NCBI RefSeq assembly: GCF_015351235.1
Contig: NZ_JADKSJ010000001.1
Coordinates: forward strand, 372,001 to 436,000
Direction: 5' to 3'
Source: Plantibacter sp. VKM Ac-2880
GTDB taxonomy: Bacteria; Actinomycetota; Actinomycetes; Actinomycetales; Microbacteriaceae
Length of the DNA: 64,000 nt
Made by a program: the position numbers and the translations under genes. This document shows positions 7,059 through 15,891 of this stretch, one piece after another. Every line of letters starts with the position of its first letter. The first letter of the stretch is position 1. The notes under the pieces are model-generated. The model saw only the letters and a program-made list of their open reading frames with translations, searched no databases and had not been told where the DNA came from.

Positions 7059-9532
7059 CGGACGGTCCCCGCGCCGATCGAGACGACCGTCTCGTGGACG
7101 AGGTCGACCACCGAGGAACCGATGCGGAGCGTGACGTCCCCGGCCTCGACCTGCCAGCCGTCGGCCCAGTGGGCGAACACGCGAGCGGGCAACGGGACCT
7201 CCCAGGAGACGGTCTCGCCGGCCTCGGCACGGACCACGGCGGATCCGACCAGCCACCGCACCGGCCGGTCGATCGCGGAGTCGGCGCGCTCCGCGTACAC
7301 CTGGACGACGTGCTTGCCGGCGCGATCGCCGGTGTTCGTCGCGGTGCCGGCGAGGACGGCGGTCCCGGCGTCGACCGCACCGGAGACGGTGCCTTCGTCG
7401 ATGGTCCAGCTCGTGTACCCGAGGCCGTGACCGAACCAGAACGCGGGCTGAGCACCCGAGCGCAGCCACGCCCGGTACCCGATGTGGATGCCCTCCTCGT
7501 AGCGGAGCACGCCGTCCACCGGCGTGACGTCGAGGACGGGGACGTCGTCGAACGACGCGGCCCAGGTCGTGCTCAGGCGCCCACCCGGCTCCGCGACACC
7601 GAGGAGGACGTCGGCGAGGGCGTTGCCCATCTCCTGGCCACCGAACCAACCGAGGACCACGGCGGCGACGTCGTCGCTCCAGGGGAGCAGGACCGGTGCG
7701 CCGGAGTTCACGACCACGACCGTGCGCGGGTTCACCGCGGCGACGGCGCGCACGAGCTCGTCCTGGCGGCCGGGCAGGGAGAGGTCGCTGCGGTCCCACC
7801 CCTCGGACTCGACCTTCGCGTTGGTGCCGACGACGACCACCGCGACGTCCGCAGCACGTGCCGCCTCGACAGCCTGCGCGATGAGGGCGTCCGGGTCGGA
7901 GTCGTCGGGTGCCCGACCGACGGTCACGCTGATCGCCCCGAGGCCGTTCTCGCTCGGGGTGAGGTCGAACTCGGCCCGGATCTCGACAGGCACCTCAGCC
8001 TGCGCGGAGAAGGCGCCGGTCGCCGAGGGCGGAGCGAGGAGCGCCGCACCGAGGTCGTTGCCGACGATGACGGGCTGCTCGTCCACGAGGAGGACGCCGT
8101 CGACGAAGAGACGGCCGTGGAGGCCCGTGGCGAAGCCGAGCTTGAGCTGCTCGGAGGTCTCCGGGGTGTACGTCGTGGTGAGTACGAGCTGCGCCGCCGT
8201 GCCGATCGGGGCGTCGCCGCCGAACCAGACGAGCGCCGTGGAGCGGCGGTCCTCGGCGAAGAGTTCGGCGCCTGTCGCGTCGACGAAGGAGGCGAGGAGA
8301 CCCGGCTCACCCGTCCGCGGGTTGGTGAGTCGGTCGAGCGGCAGTTCGGCGACCCCCTCCTGCACGATGGCGCCGACGGCGTAGTCGATGGTCGCGTCGG
8401 GGAGGGCGAGCGTGAGGCCCTCGAGCGGGCTGACCGTGTGCTCGGGGAGCACCGTCGCGCTGCCGCCGCCCTGGGTGCGGGAGTCGCGGGCGTTGTGCCC
8501 GATGACGGCGACCCGGTTGACGGAGGCGGCTTCGAGCGGCAGGGTGCCGTCGTTGGTGAGCAGCACCACGCCCTCGGTCTCCGCCTCCCGCGAGAAGGCG
8601 ACGCCGTCGACCGAGGCCGGGGCGAGCGCCTCCTCGCCGAGCGCGCCGACCCGCACCGCGAGCGCGAGGAGTCGGGCGACCTTGCGATCGACGGCGGCCT
8701 CGGCCACCCGGCCGTCACGGACGGCGGCGACGAGGGCCTCGCTCCACGCGGGGGCTGGGCCGGGCATCGCGAGGTCCTGCGAGGCCGGCGCGGATCCGAG
8801 GCTGCGCACGCCGGTCCAGTCGCTGACGACGACGCCGTCGAAGCCCCACTCCGAGTTGAGCGGCGTCTCGAGGAGGTCGTTCTCGCTCATCGTGACGCCG
8901 TCGACGGAGTTGTAGGCACTCATGATCGCCCAGGTGCCGGCCTCGGTGACGGTGCGTTCGAACGGCGCGAGGTAGAGCTCGCGCAGGGCGCGTTCACTGG
9001 CCCGCACGTCGACCGTGAACCGGTCGGTCTCGGAGTCGTTCGCGACGTAGTGCTTGGGGGTCGCGGCGACCCCGTTGTCCTGCAGCCCGCTGACATAGGC
9101 GGCGGCGAGGGAGCCGGTGAGCTCCGGGTCCTCGCTGAAGGCTTCGAAGTGGCGGCCGCCGAGGGGCGAGCGGTGGAGGTTGATGGTCGGGCCGAGGACG
9201 ACGTCGACGCCCTTCCGGCGGGCCTCCGCGGCGGCGACCGCACCGTAGCGGTAGGCGAACGACGGGTCCCAGGACGACGCCAATGCGGTGGCCGACGGGA
9301 GGTTGATCGAGGGCGAGCGCTCGTCCCAGACGGGCCCACGGACACCGGCCGGCCCGTCGGACAGGACCATGGCCCGCAGGCCGATCTTCTCGAGCGGCAC
9401 CGTCGTCCAGAAGTCGGCACCCGAGACGAGCGCGACCTTCTCCTCGAGGTCGAGGCGGGCGACGAGGGCGTCGATCGCGTCGGTGTCGACCGCCTTCGTG
9501 GGAGCGGCGTGGCGGGGAGTGGTGATGGTCAT
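7055..9532 (-). CDS. Beta-glucosidase-type glycosidase, GH3 family with PA14 insert
   Basis: Predicted 825-residue family 3 enzyme. The N-terminal barrel carries LSDGPAGVRGP, GPTINLHRSPLGGRHFEAFSEDP, ATPKHYVAND and the nucleophile Asp in VVVSDWTG near residue 237. The second alpha/beta domain is interrupted at about 390-530 by a PA14-like beta insert, as in many actinomycete and fungal beta-glucosidases. A C-terminal fibronectin type III-like domain follows. There is no signal peptide, so action is expected in the cytoplasm. The ATG at 9532 was chosen because homology begins there. An upstream repeat region separates it from the transporter genes, but direction and context suggest one catabolic unit. 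The aglycone or sugar specificity (glucoside, xyloside, rhamnosyl-glucoside) is not determined by sequence. Confidence 0.92.
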   Translation of the reverse strand: MTITTPRHAAPTKAVDTDAIDALVARLDLEEKVALVSGADFWTTVPLEKIGLRAMVLSDGPAGVRGPVWDERSPSINLPSATALASSWDPSFAYRYGAVAAAEARRKGVDVVLGPTINLHRSPLGGRHFEAFSEDPELTGSLAAAYVSGLQDNGVAATPKHYVANDSETDRFTVDVRASERALRELYLAPFERTVTEAGTWAIMSAYNSVDGVTMSENDLLETPLNSEWGFDGVVVSDWTGVRSLGSAPASQDLAMPGPAPAWSEALVAAVRDGRVAEAAVDRKVARLLALAVRVGALGEEALAPASVDGVAFSREAETEGVVLLTNDGTLPLEAASVNRVAVIGHNARDSRTQGGGSATVLPEHTVSPLEGLTLALPDATIDYAVGAIVQEGVAELPLDRLTNPRTGEPGLLASFVDATGAELFAEDRRSTALVWFGGDAPIGTAAQLVLTTTYTPETSEQLKLGFATGLHGRLFVDGVLLVDEQPVIVGNDLGAALLAPPSATGAFSAQAEVPVEIRAEFDLTPSENGLGAISVTVGRAPDDSDPDALIAQAVEAARAADVAVVVVGTNAKVESEGWDRSDLSLPGRQDELVRAVAAVNPRTVVVVNSGAPVLLPWSDDVAAVVLGWFGGQEMGNALADVLLGVAEPGGRLSTTWAASFDDVPVLDVTPVDGVLRYEEGIHIGYRAWLRSGAQPAFWFGHGLGYTSWTIDEGTVSGAVDAGTAVLAGTATNTGDRAGKHVVQVYAERADSAIDRPVRWLVGSAVVRAEAGETVSWEVPLPARVFAHWADGWQVEAGDVTLRIGSSVVDLVHETVVSIGAGTVR

Positions 9533-9557
9533 GCGATGTGGGTCCGTTCTGGGGTGG

Positions 9558-9659
9558 CCCTTCGACAAGCTCAGGGACCGGATGTGGGGACCGGATGTGG
9601 GTCCCTGGGACCGGATGTGGGTCTCAGGGACCGGAGCCCGGTCGCGGAGCCTGTCGAGG
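9558..9659. repeat. Dispersed repeat plus degenerate GGGACCGGATGTGGG tandem copies
   Basis: A full CTTCGACAAGCTCAGG unit (9558-9581) is followed by three GGGACCGGATGTGGG-like tandem copies. These look like partial copies of the repeat's right half. A diverged inverted unit (GAGCCTGTCGAGG) follows near 9647-9659. The block fills the gap between dppF and the GH3 gene and could form RNA hairpins that separate transporter and enzyme expression. Confidence 0.8.
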
Positions 9660-9734
9660 CGGGTGGAGGTGGTGCGCCCGGCCGGCCAGGTTCCTGGCCC
9701 CGGCCGACCGGGCGGTCGTGGTGATCCGGACGGA

Positions 9735-10586
9735 TCAGGCGGCGGACTCGGCGGCCCGCTGCTCGTCGATGAGGCGGCGACGCTCGACGCGGCGGTCCTC
9801 CTGACGGTCGGGGTCCGGGATCGGCGCGGCCATGAACAGGCGCTGCGTGTAGGGGTGGGCGGGACGCGCGGTCACCTGGTCGCCGTCGCCGGACTCCACG
9901 ATCTCGCCGTGGTACATGACCGCCACCCGGTGGCTGATGTGCCGGACGACCGCGAGGTCGTGCGAGATGAAGAGGTAGGCGACGCCCGTCTGCTCCTGGA
10001 TGTCGATGAACAGGTCGAGCACGCGGGCCTGCGTCGACAGGTCGAGCGCCGACACCGGCTCGTCGCAGACGATGAGCTTCGGGTCGAGCGCCAGAGCACG
10101 GGCGATCGCGATGCGCTGCCGCTGCCCGCCGGAGAACTCCCGGGGCAGGCGCGACGCGGCGCCGGTCGGCAGTTGCACCTGGTCGAGCAGCGTGCCGACG
10201 CGCTTGCGGGCGTCCGCTCCGGAGACCCCACGGACGGTGAGCGGCTCGGTGAGGATCTGCTCGATCGTGAGCGAGGGGTTCAGCGAGGAGTACGGGTCCT
10301 GGAACACCACCTGGATCTCCGAGCTCAACGCCCGGCGCTCCTTGCGCTTCAGGTGACCGATCTCGCGGTCGCGGTAGCGGATGCTGCCGCCCGTCACCGG
10401 GGCGAGGCCAAGCACGGCACGGCCGAGGGTGGTCTTGCCGGAACCGGACTCGCCGACGAGGCCGACGGTCTCGCCGGGCTTGATGTCGATCGAGACCCCC
10501 TTGAGCGCACTGAAGGACTGGGCGCGGAGCCCCTTGCCCGGGTATTCGACTTCGAGGTCCTTCACCTCGAGCAGTGACGTCGTCAT
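9735..10586 (-). CDS. ABC transporter ATP-binding protein, oligopeptide/dipeptide type (DppF-like)
   Basis: Predicted 283-residue ATPase of the peptide/nickel/oligosaccharide importer family. Visible motifs: Walker A GESGSGKTTLG (about residues 45-55), Q-loop QDPYSSLNP, signature FSGGQRQRIAIARAL, Walker B LIVCDEPVSALD, and switch His in FISHDLAV. The C-terminal HPYTQRLFMAAP is the oligopeptide-transporter tail typical of DppF/OppF. Its ATG overlaps the stop of the fused permease-ATPase gene by 4 bases, so the two nucleotide-binding domains are made together. It pairs with the DppD-like half of the upstream gene. The neighbouring glycosidases suggest the load is a plant glycoside or oligosaccharide and not a peptide; that is inference. 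Confidence 0.93.
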   Translation of the reverse strand: MTTSLLEVKDLEVEYPGKGLRAQSFSALKGVSIDIKPGETVGLVGESGSGKTTLGRAVLGLAPVTGGSIRYRDREIGHLKRKERRALSSEIQVVFQDPYSSLNPSLTIEQILTEPLTVRGVSGADARKRVGTLLDQVQLPTGAASRLPREFSGGQRQRIAIARALALDPKLIVCDEPVSALDLSTQARVLDLFIDIQEQTGVAYLFISHDLAVVRHISHRVAVMYHGEIVESGDGDQVTARPAHPYTQRLFMAAPIPDPDRQEDRRVERRRLIDEQRAAESAA

Positions 10587-12442
10587 CGGGTCTCTCCTGT
10601 CAGGTTCGTCGCGAGCGCCGGCCGGGCGGGACCCTCGTCGAGGATCGCGCCGAGCAGCGACTGGGTGTACGGGTGCTGGGCGTCGTTGAAGATCGAGCGC
10701 ACGGGCCCGGTCTCGACGATGAGGCCGTTCTGCATGACCGAGACCCGGTCGCAGAGGTCGGCGACGACCCCGAAGTTGTGCGTCACGAGGAGCATCGCCA
10801 TGTGCCGCTCGGCCTGCAGGTCGCGCAGCAGGTCGAGGACTTCGGCCTGCACCGTCACATCGAGCGCCGTGGTGGGCTCGTCCGCGATGATGATGTCCGG
10901 GTCGGTGGACACGGCGCCGGCGATGAGCACACGCTGGGCCATGCCGCCGGACACCTCGTGCGGGTACGCCGCGAAGGTGCGCTTCGGGTTGGGGATTCCG
11001 ACCCGCTCGAGGAGGGCGAGGGCCTTGTCGGTCGCGTCCTTCTTGCTGAGGCCGAGGGCGACCCGGAGTGGTTCGACCAGCTGGCTGCCGATCGTGAACG
11101 CGGGGTCGAGGTTCGACATCGGCTCCTGCGGGATGTAGCCGATGCGCTTGCCGCGGATGGCCGTGTACTCGCGCTCGCCGAGGGTGTCGAGGCGCGTGCC
11201 CTCGTAGCTGATGGTGCCGTCGGTGACCCGGCCACCGCGGGGCAGGAGTCCGAGGACACCCCACGCGGTCTGGGTCTTGCCCGAGCCGGATTCGCCGATG
11301 AGACCGTGGACCTCGCCGCGACGGATGTCGAGGTCGACGCCGTGGACGACCTCGGTGACCTGGCCACCCTCCTGGTCGTACCCGACTCGGAGGTCGCGGA
11401 CGCTGAGGACGAGTTCCTCGGCACGGACGGCGGCGCGGGCGTCGTCGTCGTGACGGATGGGCGGCACTCCGACGATCTCGTCCTCCGAGATGCCCGAGGT
11501 GCTGATCGACTGGGTGACGATCGTGTTCGAGCCCGTCTTCGAGGTCGTCACGATCTTGCGACGACGGCGACGCACACTGACGGTGCGCTCCAGCTCGTCG
11601 CGCATCGCGTTGGCGAGCAGGGTGAGCGCGATGCAGGTGAGCGCGATCGCGAGCGACGGCCACACCATGAGGATCGGGGCCTTGTAGATGTTCGTGAAGC
11701 CGTCGTTCAGCATCGAACCCCAGGTGGGGACCGACAGGTCGCCGAGTCCGAGGAACTCGAGGCCGGACTGGATGGCGATCGCGATGCCGGCGATGATCGC
11801 CGACTGGATGATGATCGGTGCGCGGACGACCGACAGGATGTGCTTGCCGATGATGCGCGGGTCGCTGAGGCCGGAGACCCGGGCGGCGTCGACGTACAGC
11901 TCCGACCGCACCGCCGTGACCGCCGCGTACACGAGCCGGAAGTACGAGGGCGACAGCAGGATGCCGAAGATCGCCATCGAGATCCACACCGACGGACCGA
12001 GGACGGCGCGGGCGGCGAGCAGGACGACGATGCCGGGCAGCGCCATGATGAGGCCGGTGAACCAGGACGACACGGAGTCGAACCAGCCCTGGTAGTACCC
12101 GGCGATCAGGCCTGCGACGACACCGATGACGATCGCGACGACGAGGGCGAGGAGCGCCGCGGCGACGCTGATCTGGGTCGCCGCGAGCAGCCGGGAGAGC
12201 ACGTCGCGTCCGGCGCTGTCCGCTCCGAGGAGGTGGTCGGCGCTCGGCGGTGCGAGCACGAGCTGCAGGGAGGCGAGGTTCGGGTCCTGCGGGGCGATGA
12301 GCGGTCCGAAGATCGCGATCACGCCGACGATGGCGAGGAACACGAGCGACGCGGCGCCGATCGGACGCTTGAGGAGCCGGCGCAGGAGGTTGACACGGAC
12401 CTGCGGGGTCGGGACGGTCAGCGGGGTTTCGATGGCGGTCAT
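10583..12442 (-). CDS. Fused ABC permease and ATP-binding protein (DppC-DppD type)
   Basis: This 619-residue protein joins two components usually made separately. Residues 1-300 are a DppC-like permease: OppC N-terminal region, about six membrane segments, and the EAA-type loop YVDAARVSGLSDPRIIGKHI. Residues 370-619 are a DppD-like ATPase with Walker A GESGSGKTQTAWG, Q-loop PQEPMSNLDP, signature VSGGMAQRVLIAGA, Walker B IIIADEPTTALD and His-loop VTHNFGVV. A charged linker (about 300-370) joins them. Such fusions occur in some Actinobacteria. ATGA overlaps at both ends couple it to dppB-like and dppF-like genes. It should form the membrane channel with the DppB-like subunit and hydrolyse ATP with the DppF-like subunit. 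Confidence 0.92.
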   Translation of the reverse strand: MTAIETPLTVPTPQVRVNLLRRLLKRPIGAASLVFLAIVGVIAIFGPLIAPQDPNLASLQLVLAPPSADHLLGADSAGRDVLSRLLAATQISVAAALLALVVAIVIGVVAGLIAGYYQGWFDSVSSWFTGLIMALPGIVVLLAARAVLGPSVWISMAIFGILLSPSYFRLVYAAVTAVRSELYVDAARVSGLSDPRIIGKHILSVVRAPIIIQSAIIAGIAIAIQSGLEFLGLGDLSVPTWGSMLNDGFTNIYKAPILMVWPSLAIALTCIALTLLANAMRDELERTVSVRRRRRKIVTTSKTGSNTIVTQSISTSGISEDEIVGVPPIRHDDDARAAVRAEELVLSVRDLRVGYDQEGGQVTEVVHGVDLDIRRGEVHGLIGESGSGKTQTAWGVLGLLPRGGRVTDGTISYEGTRLDTLGEREYTAIRGKRIGYIPQEPMSNLDPAFTIGSQLVEPLRVALGLSKKDATDKALALLERVGIPNPKRTFAAYPHEVSGGMAQRVLIAGAVSTDPDIIIADEPTTALDVTVQAEVLDLLRDLQAERHMAMLLVTHNFGVVADLCDRVSVMQNGLIVETGPVRSIFNDAQHPYTQSLLGAILDEGPARPALATNLTGETR

Positions 12443-13380
12443 GACAGTCGCACCTTCGGGTTGAGCGCAGCCTGCGCGAGGTCGATGAGCAGGTTGACGA
12501 CGACGACGATGATCGCCGTCGCGATGACGACGCCCATCACGATGGGGATGTCGCCGGAGGTCGTCGCCTGCACGGCGAGCTGACCGATGCCGGGAAGGGC
12601 GAAGATCTGCTCGATGATGACGGCGCCGCCGAGGAGGCCGATGAACTGCACGGCGAGGACGGCGAGGGCCGGGCCGCCGGCGTTCCGGAGCACGTGCTTG
12701 TAGATCACGCGATTGGTGCCGAGACCACGACTGCGGAGGGTGCGCACGTAGTCCTTCGACATCGCGTCGACGACCGAGCCGCGCACCTGCTGCGACACCG
12801 TCGCGATGGCGCCGATGGCGAGCGCGATGATCGGCAGCGTCACGGAGGTGACCCAGCCGCCGAAGGAGGTGGTGATCGGGATGTACCCGGTCGCCTTGAA
12901 CAGGCGCAGGTTGATCGCGAAGGTGATGACGAGCACGAGGGCGATGAGGAAGCTGGGGATCGCGAACCCGATGACGGAGATGAACTGGACGACGTTGTCG
13001 ATCCATCCACCGCGTCGGGCGGCGAGGACACCGAGGATGACCGAGACGATCGCGGCGATGATCGTCGCGCCGAGCACGATCGAGAGCGTGACCGCGAGGC
13101 GACCGGAGACGCCGGAGGAGACGAGCTGGCCGGTGAACCAGGACCGGCCGAGGTCGCCCTGGAAGGCCGAGGTGAGCCAGTCGACGTACTGCACGGGGAG
13201 CGGGCGGTCGAGGCCGAGCTCCGCGGACTTCTTGGCGACGGTCTCGGCGGTGGCGCTCTGGCCGAGGATGCGGCGGGCGATGTCGCCGCCGCCGAGGTAG
13301 AGGAGGGAGTACGCGATCACGGAGATCACGAAGATGAGGACGACACCGGAAACCAGGCGTCTGAGGATGAATCCGAGCAT
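12439..13380 (-). CDS. ABC transporter permease, DppB type
   Basis: Predicted 313-residue inner-membrane subunit of a peptide/oligosaccharide importer. It begins with the typical MLGFILRRLVSGVVLIFVIS membrane segment and has about six helices. The C-terminal half carries the permease loop DYVRTLRSRGLGTNRVIYKH that contacts the ATPase. The family-typical EQIFALPGIGQLAV follows. Its stop codon overlaps the start of the fused permease-ATPase gene (ATGA). A repeat-rich gap of 173 bases separates it from the binding-protein gene upstream. Confidence 0.93.
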   Translation of the reverse strand: MLGFILRRLVSGVVLIFVISVIAYSLLYLGGGDIARRILGQSATAETVAKKSAELGLDRPLPVQYVDWLTSAFQGDLGRSWFTGQLVSSGVSGRLAVTLSIVLGATIIAAIVSVILGVLAARRGGWIDNVVQFISVIGFAIPSFLIALVLVITFAINLRLFKATGYIPITTSFGGWVTSVTLPIIALAIGAIATVSQQVRGSVVDAMSKDYVRTLRSRGLGTNRVIYKHVLRNAGGPALAVLAVQFIGLLGGAVIIEQIFALPGIGQLAVQATTSGDIPIVMGVVIATAIIVVVVNLLIDLAQAALNPKVRLS

Positions 13381-13450
13381 GGGTCACTCCAGGAAGTGGG
13401 TGAGCGAGGGGTGTTGGGGCCGGGATGGAACCGACGTGCGACTGGCCGTT

Positions 13451-13547
13451 CCGGTCCCTGAGCCTGTCGAAGGGCGGCACCCTCGACCGGCCCGGTCCCG
13501 GTCCCTGAGCCTGTCGAAGGGCGGCACCCCTCGACAGGCTCAGGACC
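13451..13547. repeat. Three dispersed repeat units, two direct and one inverted
   Basis: Units at 13451-13474 and 13498-13521 read CCTGAGCCTGTCGAAGG. A third unit at 13527-13547 reads the other way (TCGACAGGCTCAGG). The second and third form an inverted pair able to fold into a hairpin with a very short loop in the transcript between the binding-protein and permease genes. This could stabilise the binding-protein message or attenuate read-through into the transporter genes. Confidence 0.85.
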
Positions 13548-13553
13548 AGCGGA

Positions 13554-15074
13554 CTACTTCGGCTGGATGTCGTAGATCGACGGGTAGGCGTTCGTCGGGA
13601 TCATCTTGACCGTCGTGTTCGCGTCGGTGGCGAAGCTGCCCTGCACCCGGTAGAACGGTGCGAACCAGGCCTGCTCGACGATGTACTCGTTGAGTTCCTT
13701 CGCGACCGTGCCCTGCGTCGCCTCATCGCCGTACTGGATCTGCTTGATGTACTCGTCGACCTTGGGGTCCGAGTACTTGAACGGGTTGAACACCGCGTTC
13801 GGGGCGATCATGAACTGGATGAGCTGCCAGTCGGGGTTCTGCTCGAGCGCCATGAACGACACGGGGAACTTCGGGGCCAGGAGGTCGGCGATGAAGTTGT
13901 TGCCCGGGTCCACGTACTCGGCGGTGATGCCGACGTCGGCGAGCTGCTGCGAGATGAGCGTGTAGGTGGTGGCACCAAGCACGGCGGAGGACGGCATCGA
14001 GAGGGTGAGGCCGTCGGCGTATCCGGCCTCGGCGAGGAGTTCCTTCGCCTTCTCGGGGTCGTACCCGTAGCGGTCGTCGAGGGCCTTGTCGAAGGCCGGG
14101 GAGTTCTCCGGGAAGACCTGGCCGGTGACGGTGCCGTTGTCGCCCTGCAGCGCCTTGAGCAGTGCCGGGCGGTCGAACGCGTAGTTGATGGCCTGGCGGA
14201 CGCGGACGTCGGCGATGGCAGGGTTCATGGTGCCGGCGCGGTCGAGGAGGAGCATGCCCTGGAAGTCGAGCTCGTTGGCGTTGACGGTCCAGCCGGCACC
14301 CTCCACCTCGGCGAGGTTGTCGTTGTTGGCGAGCTTGATGCCGTTGACCTCGCCGGACTTGACGGCGTTGAGGCCGGCGGTCGCGTCCTGGAGGACGTTG
14401 ATGGTCAGCTTGTCGTAGTGCTGCCAGTCCTTGTTCCAGTAGTCGGGGTTCGCGGTGTACGTGTAGCTCGTGCCGGTGACGGTGGCCGCGGTGTCGAGGA
14501 CGTAGGGACCGGAGCCGACCGGGTTGGTCGCGAGGTCCGGGCTGTCGAACGACTCGGCGCTGGCGACGAGGCCCGGGTCCCGGGTGAGGTAGTTGAGCAT
14601 GGCCGGGTCGGGTGCACTCAGGGTGATGACGACGGTGGTGTCGTCGGGCGCCTCGACGGAGGCGACGCCCGCGAAGTAGCCGGCGTCGGGGGAGGTGCCG
14701 GTCTTGAAGCGTTCGAGGTTCTGCTGGACGACGTCGGCGGTGAGCTTCGAGTCGTCGGTGAAGGTGACGTCGTCGCGGATCTTGAGCGTCAGGACGGTGT
14801 TGTCCTCGTTGTACTCGTAGGAGGTAGCGAGCGAGGGGACGATCTTGCCGTCGGCGGTGGCGACGAGCAGCGTGTCGAAGACGGCCTGGTAGAAGGGCGA
14901 GCGGTTGCCCCACTCGGAGCCGGCGGGGTCGAAGGTGGTGGGGGGAGTGATCGCACCAATGATCAGGGTGCCACCGGAGCCGCCGTCCGAGCCGGAGGGG
15001 CTACCGGAGCATCCGGTGAGCACGAGTGCAGCGGCGGTGACCGCGACGGCTGCGGTCGTCTTCCATCGGAACAT
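13554..15074 (-). CDS. ABC transporter substrate-binding lipoprotein, family 5
   Basis: Predicted 506-residue extracytoplasmic binding protein of SBP family 5 (peptides, nickel, and in actinomycetes often oligosaccharides). A lipoprotein signal ends in VLTGC with the lipid-bearing Cys at residue 22, followed by a Gly/Ser-rich linker. Family features include ITPPTTFDPAGSEWGNRSPFYQAVFDTLL, TDDSKLTADVVQQNL, and RVRQAINYAFDRPALLKAL near the middle. It is the first gene of the leftward transporter/glycosidase cluster and would define its substrate. A promoter-like sequence and a divergent TetR gene lie immediately upstream. Confidence 0.93.
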   Translation of the reverse strand: MFRWKTTAAVAVTAAALVLTGCSGSPSGSDGGSGGTLIIGAITPPTTFDPAGSEWGNRSPFYQAVFDTLLVATADGKIVPSLATSYEYNEDNTVLTLKIRDDVTFTDDSKLTADVVQQNLERFKTGTSPDAGYFAGVASVEAPDDTTVVITLSAPDPAMLNYLTRDPGLVASAESFDSPDLATNPVGSGPYVLDTAATVTGTSYTYTANPDYWNKDWQHYDKLTINVLQDATAGLNAVKSGEVNGIKLANNDNLAEVEGAGWTVNANELDFQGMLLLDRAGTMNPAIADVRVRQAINYAFDRPALLKALQGDNGTVTGQVFPENSPAFDKALDDRYGYDPEKAKELLAEAGYADGLTLSMPSSAVLGATTYTLISQQLADVGITAEYVDPGNNFIADLLAPKFPVSFMALEQNPDWQLIQFMIAPNAVFNPFKYSDPKVDEYIKQIQYGDEATQGTVAKELNEYIVEQAWFAPFYRVQGSFATDANTTVKMIPTNAYPSIYDIQPK

Positions 15075-15125
15075 CTTTGTCCTATCGCTGTGAGCAATCC
15101 CTCATCGGATCGCTGGTGATTGAGG

Positions 15126-15154
15126 ACGCTAGCACGAAACCCGAGTGGTCACTA
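15126..15154 (-). promoter_or_regulatory. Putative promoter and TetR operator for the leftward transporter/glycosidase cluster
   Basis: On the minus strand TAGTGA (15149-15154) and TAGCGT (15126-15131) are separated by 17 bases, as for -35 and -10 elements. The near-palindrome AGTGGTCACT (15144-15153) overlaps the -35. A second imperfect palindrome, GTTCG-ACGA-CGAAC (15205-15218), lies nearer the TetR start. Either could be the regulator's operator. This rests only on pattern. Confidence 0.4.
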
Positions 15155-15256
15155 GCTTTTTGTTTTCGCCCATGTCACAGTTGGATCACGACCAGGCCGC
15201 GGGTGTTCGACGACGAACGCGCTATCGTGAAGCCGTCCGAAGGGGGAGGTCGTCCG

Positions 15257-15883
15257 ATGACATCGGCCAAGACCGGGAACAAGCCGCAGGGGAAGCCACG
15301 CGGTGCATATGCCAAAACGGGGATGAAGCGCGTCGCGATCCTCGACGCCGCGCTCGCCGTGTTCGCGAACGGGGGATACCGCGCGGGTTCACTGCGCGAA
15401 GTGGCGGCCCAGGTGGGCATGAGCGAGGCTGGGCTCTTGCACCACTTCCCGAACAAGAGCGCCCTGCTCGCGGCCGTGCTCTCGCACCGCGACGACCTCT
15501 CGGCGACCCTCGTGCCGATGGACGGCGACGACCCGATCGAGACCCTTCGGGGGCTCGTCGCGTTGGCTCGCTACAACGCTTCCGTGCCCGGCGTGGTCGC
15601 GCTCTACTGCACCCTCTCGGCCGAGGCGACCTCGCCCGACCACCCGGCCCACGAGTACTTCGTCGACCGGTACGAGAGCACCCGTGGCCGGCTCGAGCGC
15701 ACCTTCGGCATGCTCGTCTCCGCCGAGCGGGTCCCGCGGGGCTTCTCGGTGACGAGCGCGGCCTTCATGACGCTCGCCCTCATGGACGGCCTCCAGGTGC
15801 AGTGGTTGCTCGCGCCGGAGTCGGTGGACATGGCGGACGAACTCCACGCGTTCCTCTCGGGGCTCCTCGGCTCCGAGCTGTAG
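15257..15883 (+). CDS. TetR/AcrR family transcriptional regulator
   Basis: Predicted 208-residue repressor. A basic N-terminal extension (about 20 residues) precedes the TetR DNA-binding domain: RVAILDAALAVFANGGYRAGSLREVAAQVGMSEAGLLHHFPNKSALLAAVL, with the helix-turn-helix at about residues 45-65. The rest is an all-helical ligand and dimerisation domain. The ATG at 15257 has a strong ribosome binding site (GGGGGAGG, 8-9 bases upstream). It is divergent from the binding-protein gene of the glycoside cluster with 182 bases between the starts. It is therefore the likely local regulator, perhaps responding to the imported glycoside or its aglycone. Confidence 0.9.
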   Translation: MTSAKTGNKPQGKPRGAYAKTGMKRVAILDAALAVFANGGYRAGSLREVAAQVGMSEAGLLHHFPNKSALLAAVLSHRDDLSATLVPMDGDDPIETLRGLVALARYNASVPGVVALYCTLSAEATSPDHPAHEYFVDRYESTRGRLERTFGMLVSAERVPRGFSVTSAAFMTLALMDGLQVQWLLAPESVDMADELHAFLSGLLGSEL

Positions 15884-15891
15884 GCACCGCG

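Noticed and set aside
4512-7430. 972-codon plus-strand frame opposite GH78
   Set aside because: It is antisense to a well-supported rhamnosidase and its composition is that of a GC-driven shadow frame.
7094-9724. 876-codon plus-strand frame opposite GH3
   Set aside because: It is antisense to a clear GH3 enzyme and crosses into intergenic repeats.
15181-15256. Riboswitch or structured RNA in the leader of the TetR gene
   Set aside because: Only short palindromes compatible with operators are seen; no extended conserved RNA fold could be recognised.
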